From Streptomyces megasporus (lineage in GTDB: Bacteria > Actinomycetota > Actinomycetes > Streptomycetales > Streptomycetaceae): a stretch of 64,000 nt of DNA. Each line of letters begins with the position of its first letter. Positions within the stretch are counted from its first letter, which is position 1. The position numbers were made by a program, and so were the translations under genes. The stretch is from contig NZ_JODL01000026.1 of assembly GCF_000718985.1 (NCBI RefSeq), forward strand, positions 1 through 64,000, read 5' to 3'. Shown here one piece after another: positions 1-7,178 of this stretch. The notes beneath the pieces are model-generated. The model ran no database searches and was not told the DNA's origin. It was given only the letters and a program-made list of their open reading frames with translations.

Positions 1-238
1 GCTGAAGGGGGAGGACACCGCGGCGATCCGGGAGGCGTCGGAGAAGGTGGCCTCCACCAGCCAGAAGCTCGGGCAGGCGCTGTACGCCGACGCCCAGGGC
101 CGGCAGGCCGCCGGCGGTGCGCAGACCACCGACACCGGGAACGCCGACGACAGCGGCGACACCAGGACCGAGGGAGACGACGTGGTGGACGCCGAGATCG
201 TCGACGACGACAGGGAGGACAGGGGAAAGGCGGCGTGA
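1..238 (+). CDS. dnaK: DnaK-family chaperone, C-terminal end (partial)
   Basis: The gene enters from the left edge; the first full codon is at position 2 and the stop is TGA 236-238. About 78 residues are visible: a charged helix ([15 protein letters not shown]) and then a Gly/Asp/Glu-rich tail containing VDAEIVDDD, as at the end of Hsp70/DnaK proteins, where the helical lid meets a disordered tail. The ATPase and peptide-binding domains lie outside the window. No grpE, dnaJ or hspR follows, unlike the main actinobacterial dnaK operon, so this is probably a second dnaK paralogue. The family call rests on the tail alone. Confidence 0.72.
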   Translation, partial: LKGEDTAAIREASEKVASTSQKLGQALYADAQGRQAAGGAQTTDTGNADDSGDTRTEGDDVVDAEIVDDDREDRGKAA

Positions 239-715
239 GCGCGGCCGTCGGGTGAACGCCTCTCGGGAAAACCGGGGAACCGGTCCGAGAGGTCCCACTC
301 CGGCGGACACCTCGGTCCCCGAATTCGGAAACGAGTGGGGGACGATCCGCGAGCGGGAAATTCACCGTGCCGCCGATCGAGTCGACCGGGGAGAGAAGCC
401 GGAAAGCGGACCCGGAACGGGGTCGGCGTGTTTTCCCGGGTGATTTCCGCCGGCCGTCGCATGCCCCTTGGGGGCGGCCCGGCGTGGCCACCCCCAAGGG
501 CGTGCGGATTCCATGCGAACCCGAGTGGTGACGCCCGGTCCGTCGCGACGGCCGGAGTCATGTGAGCGGACCGCCGGCAACGGATCTCCTGGCCGGGAGG
601 TCTCCCGGAAACGCGGGAGGCGAATCGCTGCCGAATGCCGGGCGCTCGGAATCGGATTCGCGGTCACCCGATCCGGAGACGTTCCGGTCCGGTGATCCGT
701 CCGGCAGGGAGGACC
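239..715. other. intergenic region between convergent genes
   Basis: No convincing gene in these 477 bases. Open frames on both strands lack typical codon-position bias, ribosome binding sites and recognisable motifs. The only structure seen is the inverted repeat at 463-501. Confidence 0.6.
463..501. terminator. bidirectional terminator-like hairpin
   Basis: Inverted repeat with arms GCCCCTTGGGGGCGGCC and GGCCACCCCCAAGGGC, about 16 bp apart from one bulge and one G-U pair. It lies between the end of the dnaK-type gene and the convergent repeat-protein gene, so it may end both transcripts. No long T tract follows, as is common in Streptomyces. Confidence 0.55.
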
Positions 716-1390
716 TCAGCCGAACAGGCCCTTGAACAGGGCGTCGAGGTCGGAGTGACGGTAGCTGCCCACGGTGTAGATCTCGTACCCGCCGTGCTTG
801 CCGTACCCGCCGCGCTTGTCGTCGTGGCCGTAGTCCTTCTTGTGGTCGTCCTTGCCGTGGCCGTGGCCGTGGCCGTAGCCGTTGTCCTTGTCGTGGTCGT
901 CCTTGCCGTGGTCGTACCCGTTGTCCTTGTCGTGCTTGCCCTCGTCGTACCCGCCGTTGTCACCGGTGGAGGCGTGGGACTTCACGCTCTTGGCGTGGGC
1001 GCCGTGCTTGTCGGCGCTGGTCTTGCTCTTGTGGTAGCTGGAGCTGTCGCCACCGTGACCGTATCCGTTGTCCTTGCCGTGCCCGCCGTTGTCACCGGTG
1101 GAGGCGTGGGACTTCACGCTCTTGGTGTGGGCGCCGTGCTTGTCGGCGCTGGTCTTGCTCTTGTGGTAGCTGGAGCTGTCGCCACCGTGGCCGTTGTCGT
1201 GACCGCAGCCGCAGCCGTTGTCGGTCTCGGCATGGCTGCTTACCCGCTCGGTCCAGGCGCCGTGCTTGTCGGCCTTGGTGGAGTACTTGGTGAAGCTGGA
1301 GGAGTCGGCCACGGCCACGCCGGCGGACGCGATCAGCAGCAGCGGGGCGGTGAAGGCGCCGGCGACGGCCCGACGAGTGAGCTTGCGCAT
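716..1390 (-). CDS. secreted His/Asp/Gly-rich tandem-repeat protein
   Basis: Unrecognised 224-residue protein. It starts at ATG 1388-1390 with AAGGA eight bases upstream; longer upstream frames read through the leader. Residues 1-28 are a signal peptide (MRKLTRR, hydrophobic core, AVADSSS). The mature part has two nearly identical 36-residue repeats with core SADKHGAHTKSVKSHAST, a diverged copy before them (KADKHGAWTERVSSHAE), then a low-complexity stretch of H, D, G, K and Y. The C-terminus is a distinct segment ending SDLDALFKGLFG. Apart from a lone CGC motif there are no cysteines. The composition suggests metal binding or an extracellular or cell-wall role, but this is inference only. The gene stands alone, convergent with the dnaK-type gene. 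Confidence 0.8.
   Translation of the reverse strand: MRKLTRRAVAGAFTAPLLLIASAGVAVADSSSFTKYSTKADKHGAWTERVSSHAETDNGCGCGHDNGHGGDSSSYHKSKTSADKHGAHTKSVKSHASTGDNGGHGKDNGYGHGGDSSSYHKSKTSADKHGAHAKSVKSHASTGDNGGYDEGKHDKDNGYDHGKDDHDKDNGYGHGHGHGKDDHKKDYGHDDKRGGYGKHGGYEIYTVGSYRHSDLDALFKGLFG
950..1189. repeat. two 108-bp direct repeats inside the His-rich gene
   Basis: Positions 950-1057 and 1082-1189 are almost identical with a 132-bp period (44 codons). The copies encode the two near-identical protein repeats. Near-identity at DNA level indicates a recent in-frame duplication or gene conversion. Confidence 0.9.
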
Positions 1391-1711
1391 CACATGAATC
1401 CTTGTCCATAGAGATGGGCCGAATCCCAAACGGATCCGGTAGGCACAGATTTTTACTGCCTCGGAATACGGAAAATGGACCCAACACGGACACCGATTCG
1501 CTCGTTCGGTGGGGGAATGCAGCTCACAGCGCCAATTCACGTGTGGATGGTTCGCCCGTTCGGACGCCTTCTTTCGGCTCAATCCCTGTCGCTCGGCGGA
1601 CTGCCGTGTCGCCGGGTTTCGCGTGTTTCTCGGTGCCGGTGCCGGTGCCGGAGTCGGCTCGCCCCGTTCCGGGAGACGACGTCCGCGCCCGGGTGGCGTT
1701 CGGCGCCGGCG
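1391..1711. other. intergenic region upstream of the repeat protein
   Basis: These 321 bases hold the minus-strand leader of the His-rich gene and the region after the sialidase stop. Around 1440-1480 the base composition is unusually AT-rich, the likely promoter zone for the minus strand. A short GGTGCC iteration lies near 1635-1650. No gene seen. Confidence 0.5.
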
Positions 1712-2941
1712 TCACGGAACGGAGGGGGCTCGGGTGTCCGCGTCCCCGGGGTCCTCGGGCACGAGGGACCTGACGGGCACCTTGGTGAAGGTGATGGTCT
1801 CGTACGGGGAGCCGGCGCCCGTCTCGTACAGGACGCCCACGGTGTCCCGGTCGAGCGGTACCAGGTCGGAGTACGCGGCGGGATTCTCCGTCAACCGAGG
1901 GCCGGCGTGCCAGGTGAGTCCCCGGTCGTGGCTGACGCGCAGTGTCATCGCTCTCCGGCTTCCGGGGTCGGCCGGTCCCGAGAAGAGCAGGAACGGGGGG
2001 AGCGGTGGCCGGGGCTCGACCCACAGCAGGCCGCCGTGCACCACGGGGCCGACCAGGGAGGGGCGGGGGCGGTAGGGGGTCAGCAGAGCCGTTCCCCCCG
2101 GTTCGAGGTAGGCGTCGGCGCGGGTCGCGGTCGATGCCGGGCTCTGGTTGCGGACGTTGCTGTAGATCCGGCCGTCGGGCAGTTCGGCGAAGGTGTTCTC
2201 CTCCAGGCGCAGGTTCTCGTCCGCCGGCTGGGCCACGTAGCCCACGTGCCAGGTCCTCCCGCCGTCGTCGCTGTACAGCGAGTGGGCGCCGGACCGGTGT
2301 GCGGAGTTTGTCGTGCGGTGACTGTGGTTGGCCGGCACCAGCAGGCGGCCGACGTGCGGGCCGTGCCGCAGGGCCAGTCCGTGTCCGGGGCCCGTGCCGT
2401 ACCAGTTCCAGTGCTCCGGCTTCACCTGCCCGGTGATCTCCCGAGGAGGAGAGAAGGTGGCGCCGCCGTCGTCGCTGTGTTGGACGAACACCCGACGATT
2501 CCCCATCACGCCGTGGGCGTTGCGGCAGCTCAGCAGGACGATCCGGCCGGTCGCCGGATCGACGACGGGGGAGGGGTTGCCGATGGTGTCCTCCCCGGCG
2601 TCGGCCACCACCCGCAGCGGGCCCCAGGTGCAGCCGCCGTCGAGTGATCGGCGCGCCACCACGTCGATGTCACCGTCGTCCGCGAGGGAGTGGACGCGCC
2701 CTTCGGCGAAGGCGACGAGCACGCGGGGGCCGGTGCGCCCGCCGTCACCGCCGGCCTCGATCACGGCCGGGATGCGGAAACCGCGGTAGCCATCGGTGCG
2801 CGCCGTGAACGGGACCGACTCGGTGCAGGGGTCGGCCGCGGCGGCCGAGTGCGCCGGAGGCCCCGCGACGAGGCTGCCCACAAGGCCGCCCAACAGCGTC
2901 GACAGAACTGCTCCCACCGCACGGCGGGACGTGGAGGTCAT
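1712..2941 (-). CDS. nanH: secreted exo-alpha-sialidase (GH33)
   Basis: A 409-residue sialidase, which releases terminal sialic acids from glycoconjugates. Start ATG 2939-2941 gives a signal peptide (MTSTSRRAVGAVLSTLLGG ... AHSAAAA, about 1-36), so it is secreted. The FRIP motif is at 55-58. Four Asp boxes (S-x-D-x-G-x-x-W/F) lie near 99-106, 156-163, 224-231 and 337-344, as expected of the six-bladed propeller. ENTFAEL near 248 and AYSDL near 356 fit the Glu/Tyr catalytic pair, and Arg in FRIP, RNQSP and the late blade fit the carboxylate-binding triad. There is no carbohydrate-binding module, so this is a minimal enzyme. No sialic-acid catabolic genes are nearby. No clear Shine-Dalgarno precedes the ATG. 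Its leader contains repeat element A. Confidence 0.93.
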   Translation of the reverse strand: MTSTSRRAVGAVLSTLLGGLVGSLVAGPPAHSAAAADPCTESVPFTARTDGYRGFRIPAVIEAGGDGGRTGPRVLVAFAEGRVHSLADDGDIDVVARRSLDGGCTWGPLRVVADAGEDTIGNPSPVVDPATGRIVLLSCRNAHGVMGNRRVFVQHSDDGGATFSPPREITGQVKPEHWNWYGTGPGHGLALRHGPHVGRLLVPANHSHRTTNSAHRSGAHSLYSDDGGRTWHVGYVAQPADENLRLEENTFAELPDGRIYSNVRNQSPASTATRADAYLEPGGTALLTPYRPRPSLVGPVVHGGLLWVEPRPPLPPFLLFSGPADPGSRRAMTLRVSHDRGLTWHAGPRLTENPAAYSDLVPLDRDTVGVLYETGAGSPYETITFTKVPVRSLVPEDPGDADTRAPSVP

Positions 2942-3415
2942 GACGGTCAGTGTGCGGACGACCGGGTGACCGGAACGGGAGGCACGCCGTGCCACCCGAC
3001 CGCTCCGACCCCCACGGCCACCGCCCCGGCCGAACCGTGCGCGGCCACCGGGGTGAACGAGGCGTCGGTCCGGTCCGTGGCCCGGCCGTCCCGCGCGCCC
3101 CGTTCGTCCGACCAGGACCGCCTTCCTGGAGGGCACGGGAGGCGGCGCACGTCACGGCGAGGGACCCGAGCCGGGGGGAGGGGGATGCGCTCGGGTCCCT
3201 CGGTCACGAATCCGCGGGGGAGCGAATTCCTGTGCACGTGACATCCCTCCAACGACGCACCGCGCAGAAAGGTTACGCCGCCCACCGGCAGGGGACGGGC
3301 CGCGCGGTCCGGTGGCGACCCCCGGCGCACCGGCTCGACGATGGACGTTCCGGCCCTCCCGCGCGGCCGGGGTTCGCGCGGGAGAGGACGCGGAGCGGGG
3401 AAGGAGGCCGTCACG
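2942..3415. other. divergent intergenic region carrying repeat element A
   Basis: These 474 bases separate the sialidase (minus) from an unknown gene (plus). The middle holds repeat element A (3158-3280). Both promoters must lie here. No gene is called, although the minus strand of the element has a short start-codon frame. Confidence 0.6.
3158..3280. repeat. hairpin-ended intergenic element, copy A
   Basis: A perfect 14-bp inverted repeat (CGAGGGACCCGAGC at 3158-3171, GCTCGGGTCCCTCG at 3189-3202) is followed by about 78 bases strongly similar to copy B at 6240-6368. Shared blocks include TCCGCGGGGGAGCG, CTGTGCACGTGACA and GAAAGGT-ACGCC. Read on the minus strand it is a short domain ending in a strong hairpin, lying in the sialidase leader. 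A GTG with a good ribosome binding site (GGAGGG, 8 bases) is conserved on that strand. It may be a leader attenuator, a small RNA or an interspersed repeat. Confidence 0.65.
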
Positions 3416-4069
3416 GTGAAGGGCGCGCTGCGGTTCGACGGGTGGATCGCCGGTGTCGGCACCTCCTCCGGCACCCGGGTGGTGCTGGGGCACTGGCCGC
3501 GGTCGCCGTTCGGTCGGTTCGGCGACGTGATGCTGGAGGAGCCGGACGGGACGCGGCTTCTGCTCGCCCCGACCCGTGAGGTCGCGGACTTCGTCACCGG
3601 TGTCTACCGCTTCGACCGGGTGCGGGTGGTGCCGGTCTCGGTGCGCGTGGAGGGAGCGGTCTGGGACGTCGTGGCGGGACCGTTGGCCCTGCGGTTCACC
3701 GTCGGCCGGAGGGGCCCCCTCGGCATGCTGCTGCGCTGTGTGCCGGGTGTGCTCGCCGCCCGACCGGCCTGGGTCGCGCTGACCGACCTTCCGGCCCGTC
3801 TGCTGCCGGGGGTGCGCACTCGGGGAAGCGCGGGGGCGGGGCGTCGGGAGTGGTACGGGGCGCGGGATCTGCGTCCGATCACCGCGGTGACCGCCTCGTT
3901 CGACGGCGCGGACCTGGGACGGCTCGCGCCGATCGATCCTCCGGTGCGGTTCGGGTTCGGCTCGACCCCGCGCGTTCCCTCCCTGGTGCGGGTGGTCTCG
4001 ACGGTGGGGCCGGTGCGGGGCCGTTCCCGGCGGGCGTCGGGCGCCGGTCAACGCCACCCGGCGTGCTGA
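3416..4069 (+). CDS. conserved protein of unknown function, 217 aa
   Basis: I do not recognise this family. Start GTG 3416 has a strong ribosome binding site (AAGGAGG, 8 bases upstream); an upstream ATG at 3341 would add a basic Arg-rich run and is less likely. The protein has many short beta-like segments (GDVMLEEPDG, RVVPVSVRVEGAVWDVVAG), no signal peptide and a positively charged C-terminus. The middle (LGMLLRCVPGVLAARPAW) is mildly hydrophobic. It runs convergently into the DUF35 gene with a 22-bp overlap at the 3' ends. Confidence 0.72.
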   Translation: MKGALRFDGWIAGVGTSSGTRVVLGHWPRSPFGRFGDVMLEEPDGTRLLLAPTREVADFVTGVYRFDRVRVVPVSVRVEGAVWDVVAGPLALRFTVGRRGPLGMLLRCVPGVLAARPAWVALTDLPARLLPGVRTRGSAGAGRREWYGARDLRPITAVTASFDGADLGRLAPIDPPVRFGFGSTPRVPSLVRVVSTVGPVRGRSRRASGAGQRHPAC

Positions 4070-4518
4070 TCGGCGTACTGGTCCTCGCAGAGCCGGAAGA
4101 CAGGCTCCCGGCGTTCGTGCGTGGTCTCCGGAGCCAGCCGGACCCGGGCCCCGGTGTGGACGGCGTGGGGCGGTGTGCCGGTCACCGTGGAACGCAGTTG
4201 GTACCCCTCGTCCATGGCGATCAGGGCGACGGTGCGCGGCGCGCCGGCGCTCCGATCGACGGAGACGACGCGACGGACGACTCCGGTGCCGCGGCTGGGC
4301 TCCCGATCGAAGTCGGTGGACGCGCACACGGGACACAGCAGGCGCCTGAAGACGGCGGTCCGACACCAGCGGCAGCGCTGGAAGTAGAGCCCGTCGCGAC
4401 CCGAGCCGTGGGCGTTCGCGGCGGTTTTCGAGGACACGGGGGAAGGGAACGGGACGCGGTCGCCTTCGACGGCGGCCGTGTCGCTCTCGCGGACGTCGAT
4501 CGCGGTACTGGACACCAT
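4048..4518 (-). CDS. Zn-ribbon/OB-fold protein (DUF35 family)
   Basis: A 156-residue protein with a rubredoxin-like zinc ribbon (C-x2-C ... C-x2-C in RCRWCRTAVFRRLLCPVC, near 48-65) followed by a small OB-fold (GVVRRVVSVDRS ... RTVALIAMDEG). This is the DUF35 architecture. In known systems such proteins assist thiolase-like acyl-CoA enzymes. Normally a thiolase or ketosynthase-like gene is adjacent; none is here, so the partner is unknown. The N-terminus (1-42) is low complexity. Start is ATG 4516-4518. Confidence 0.82.
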   Translation of the reverse strand: MVSSTAIDVRESDTAAVEGDRVPFPSPVSSKTAANAHGSGRDGLYFQRCRWCRTAVFRRLLCPVCASTDFDREPSRGTGVVRRVVSVDRSAGAPRTVALIAMDEGYQLRSTVTGTPPHAVHTGARVRLAPETTHERREPVFRLCEDQYADQHAGWR

Positions 4519-4692
4519 GTCGTCTCCCTGCGCTCAGCCGGGGCAACCGATGTGTTGCGTGGGTGGGGTGTGCCGGTTCGCACAACAGCGGCACCCATAC
4601 GATATGGCACTGAGTGACAACCGTAAAGGCACTGGGTGTCGGAAAGTGTTCCTTCGAAACCGCTCCGCACGGTGCGGAGCGGCCGGGCGCCG

Positions 4693-5400
4693 TCACCGTC
4701 CGCCGGAGTTCAACCCCATGTACCCGGGGCCGAGACCACGGCGGCGCGGACGGGGAGCGGACGAGGAGGTCAGGGCGGCGACGACGCTCCGGGCGGCCTG
4801 GGGTGTGAGCCCCGCGCTGACCTGCCCGGAACCGAGGACACGGGCATAGGTGCCGACCCCGTGCGGGACGAGCGCCTCGGCGAGCGCGGCGGCGGCGGTC
4901 CGGGCCGGCCCGCCGCCCCACAACTCCTCAGCCTCGACGGGGCGCGCCCGGCGGGGGAGCGCGCCGCGCGGGAGGAGCAGCGCGGCCAGGGCCTGCGCGT
5001 CCGCCGGCGCCAGGGTCACGGTCACGAGTGCGGGGCCGAGTCGGTGGACGCGGGACCGGGTGATGCCGTGAAAGGCCAGCGCCCGACGGAGTTCGGTGCC
5101 GGTGACCGTCGCGCCCCCGGCCTCCTCGCCGTCCGGCGCGGCGGCCTCGGCATGGGCCTGCTCGGTGCGTTCCAGGAGGGCCGCGACGGCGACCGGTACC
5201 ACGGACAGGATGTCGGCGGACTCCGGATCGAGCCGTCCCAGGGCTCCGGCCAGGACCTCCAGGGCGCAGGCCGCGTCCTCGACCGCCCCGGCGCTCCAGC
5301 GTTCCACCTCCACGGCGTCGGCCAACTCGCAGGCGGCCACCACGGTCGCCTCGGCGAGCCGGTCCAGGTGGCCCGATCCGGTCTTGGCGGACGGCTCCAT
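4693..5400 (-). CDS. alanine-rich hypothetical protein, 235 aa
   Basis: Not recognised. The protein is predicted helical and Ala/Leu/Glu-rich (LAEATVVAACELADAVEVERW), with no signal peptide, no transmembrane segment and no obvious catalytic motif. ATG 5398-5400 is the start. It is divergent from the hemerythrin gene across 275 bases that contain six 11-bp direct repeats, so its expression may be controlled by whatever binds them. Codon use is typical of the chromosome, supporting a real gene. Confidence 0.65.
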   Translation of the reverse strand: MEPSAKTGSGHLDRLAEATVVAACELADAVEVERWSAGAVEDAACALEVLAGALGRLDPESADILSVVPVAVAALLERTEQAHAEAAAPDGEEAGGATVTGTELRRALAFHGITRSRVHRLGPALVTVTLAPADAQALAALLLPRGALPRRARPVEAEELWGGGPARTAAAALAEALVPHGVGTYARVLGSGQVSAGLTPQAARSVVAALTSSSAPRPRRRGLGPGYMGLNSGGR

Positions 5401-5433
5401 GACCCTCCCCGTCGATACCCGACTGCTCCTGAC

Positions 5434-5499
5434 GGTTCCTCGCCGAATCCTCGTCGACTCCCCGCCGATTCCCTGTCGATTCCCCGTCGGTTCTCCGCC
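5434..5499. repeat. six helically phased 11-bp direct repeats
   Basis: Units start at 5434, 5445, 5456, 5467, 5478 and 5489. They read GGTTCCTCGCC, GAATCCTCGTC, GACTCCCCGCC, GATTCCCTGTC, GATTCCCCGTC and GGTTCTCCGCC. The 11-bp period rules out a coding repeat and places the units on one face of the DNA. The array lies 34-99 bases upstream of the minus-strand gene and 177 bases upstream of the hemerythrin gene. OmpR-type and SARP regulators use 11-bp-spaced direct repeats, so this is a candidate regulator site. Confidence 0.7.
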
Positions 5500-5675
5500 G
5501 ACCGTGACGGCGCCTCCGCGAGACGCCTCGCGGTCCGGTCCGGGCTCCCATGATGCCGGGAGCAGGGAAGGTCGGGGGAACCGGAGCCCGGCGGGCGGGA
5601 ACGTCTGGGGTGGGGGATACGGGGTATCCGCCGGCTCGAACCATCACCATCACCCCGTGTTTTGGAGGAGTCGGT

Positions 5676-6179
5676 ATGCCGTCCGCCACGACCGATGTCG
5701 TCGAACTGATCCTGCGGGACCACCGGAGGATGGAGGAACTCTTCCGGACGATGCGCAACGTCGAGGCCGACCGGGCCGCCGCGCTGAAGGAGTTCGCCGC
5801 GCTCCTGATAGCCCACGGCGCCGCCGAGGAGGAGAAGGTCTACCCGGCGCTGCGGCGCTACAAGAACGTGGACGACGAGGACGTCGAGCACGGCGTGCAC
5901 GAACACCACGAGGCCAACGAGGCGTTGCTCGCGCTGCTGGAGGTGGAGGACACCACCTCCGAGGAGTGGGAGGAGAAACTCGAGGAACTCGTGACGGCGG
6001 TCAACCACCACGCGGACGAGGAGGAGCGCACCCTGCTCAACGACGCGCGGGAGAACGTGAAGGACGACCGTCGCGCACAGCTCGGGGAGCAGTTCCTCCG
6101 GGCGCGTGAGGAGCGACTGGCCGCCGACTGCGGGAGCCTCGACCACGTGCGCGAGCTCGTGGCGTCCCAGGGCGACTGA
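5676..6179 (+). CDS. hemerythrin HHE cation-binding protein
   Basis: A 167-residue cytoplasmic four-helix bundle likely to bind a non-haem di-iron centre. Start ATG 5676 follows GGAGGAG at 5664-5670; the upstream frame extension is non-coding in character. Candidate ligands are H16 (RDHRRMEE), H47 with E51 (IAHGAAEEE), H75-H78 (HEHHEANE) and H111/H112 with E116 (NHHADEEE), the HHE pattern. Such proteins bind oxygen or iron or sense oxidative/nitrosative conditions; the role here is unknown. It faces away from the phased-repeat array and ends just before repeat element B. Confidence 0.9.
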   Translation: MPSATTDVVELILRDHRRMEELFRTMRNVEADRAAALKEFAALLIAHGAAEEEKVYPALRRYKNVDDEDVEHGVHEHHEANEALLALLEVEDTTSEEWEEKLEELVTAVNHHADEEERTLLNDARENVKDDRRAQLGEQFLRAREERLAADCGSLDHVRELVASQGD

Positions 6180-6239
6180 AGTCGCGGAACGGGACGCGGG
6201 GGCACGGGCGGTGGCGAGCACCGACCCACCGTGCACGAC

Positions 6240-6368
6240 CGAGGGGCCCGAGCCGGAGGAGGGGGGTGGGGTGGGCTCGGGACCCCTCGATCGCGGATCC
6301 GCGGGGGAGCGGACCGTGCTGTGCACGTGACACTCCTACAACGCCACGAGGCGCGGAAAGGTCACGCC
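6240..6368. repeat. hairpin-ended intergenic element, copy B
   Basis: Second copy of the element at 3158-3280. The stem is CGAGGGGCCCGAGCC (6240-6254) with GGCTCGGGACCCCTCG (6274-6289), one bulge. It is followed by the conserved blocks ATCCGCGGGGGAGCG, CTGTGCACGTGACA and GGAAAGGTCACGCC. It lies between the convergent hemerythrin and secreted-protein genes, so here it may end transcription, whereas copy A is in a leader. Confidence 0.65.
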
Positions 6369-6423
6369 TCCGGTGCGAGAAGAGAATTCGAAGTGTCGAA
6401 GCGCCCCGAGGACCTGTCGCGCG

Positions 6424-7053
6424 TCAGTGGAGCTTGTCGACGGCGGTGACCGTCGTCCTCTTGAAGTCGGTCACCGGCGCGTCCCGGAAAGTGCCCATCT
6501 GACCCCAGTGCACGACCGTGACGGTCCTTCCGTCCCGGCCCACCGAGAACAGGTGGATGTCGGTGGCCCCCCAGGAGTGGGCCGTGTGCACGCCGTACAC
6601 GTGGGCGCCCTCCTCCACACGCAGCTTGCCGAAGGCCTTGAACTCCGCGGTGGCCTCGGGGTCCCGCCGCTCGACTCGCTCCGCGCACCGTCTGATCGCG
6701 TCGTTCAGCAGCGCGGCCAGCTTCCGGGCCCTCGCCTCGTCGCGCTCCACGACGGTGACCTGCTCGGCCCCGGTGTCGTACTCCGTCCGGAACTCGCGGT
6801 ACCGGGAGGTGGCCCCGGGAAGGGCCTCGCCGTAGCAGAAGGGCAGCGGGTCCGGGACGCCGCCGGTGACCTCGCCCGCGTACCAGGGGGAGAAGGGGTG
6901 GGGCGGCAGTTCCTCCGGAGAGAGGAAGGCGGGCGAGTCGCTCGCGGCGGCGGGCGTGGTGGCGGACGTGGTGGCGACGAGAGCGGCGATCGCCACGGCG
7001 AGTGAGGTGAGACCGGCCACGCCGATGCGACCGGTACGGGTGTCGGCTTTCAT
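6424..7053 (-). CDS. secreted protein of unknown function, 209 aa
   Basis: Start ATG 7051-7053 is closely preceded by GGGGGAG. Residues 1-38 form a signal peptide (basic MKADTRTGR, hydrophobic core, TTPAAAS). The mature domain has a variable Pro-rich start (LPPHPFSPWYAG), two cysteines (FCYGE, RRCAERV) that could pair, and a conserved-looking end with WGATDIHLFSVGRDGRTV and VHWGQMGTFRDAPV. The fold resembles small extracellular sensor-like domains of actinobacteria, but I cannot name a family. It is transcribed alone; repeat element B follows its stop. Confidence 0.75.
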   Translation of the reverse strand: MKADTRTGRIGVAGLTSLAVAIAALVATTSATTPAAASDSPAFLSPEELPPHPFSPWYAGEVTGGVPDPLPFCYGEALPGATSRYREFRTEYDTGAEQVTVVERDEARARKLAALLNDAIRRCAERVERRDPEATAEFKAFGKLRVEEGAHVYGVHTAHSWGATDIHLFSVGRDGRTVTVVHWGQMGTFRDAPVTDFKRTTVTAVDKLH

Positions 7054-7178
7054 GTCTCCCCCATTTCTGGTGTGTTCACCGGGTACGACACTCCACGGCG
7101 GCGAAAGGTTGGGCCGTGGCGCGCCCGGATTTCGCGGCCGTTCGGAACGCCCGGCCGGGACGCGTCCACCCGCCGAGG

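Noticed and set aside
635-1411. Val/Ala-rich plus-strand ORF opposite the His-rich gene
   Set aside because: It is the antisense shadow of the repeat codons and would be an implausible run of V, A and L. The minus strand has the signal peptide and ribosome binding site.
3158-3280. Element A as a known ydaO/c-di-AMP riboswitch or SAM/TPP-type riboswitch
   Set aside because: The conserved blocks do not match any riboswitch core I recognise, and it appears both in a leader and after a gene.
3152-4921. Very long minus-strand ORF across the unknown gene, the DUF35 gene and part of the next gene
   Set aside because: Arg/Pro-rich translation typical of an out-of-frame GC-rich shadow, spanning several supported genes on both strands.
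5434-5499. CRISPR-like array
   Set aside because: Units are 11 bp with no spacers, and no cas genes are near.
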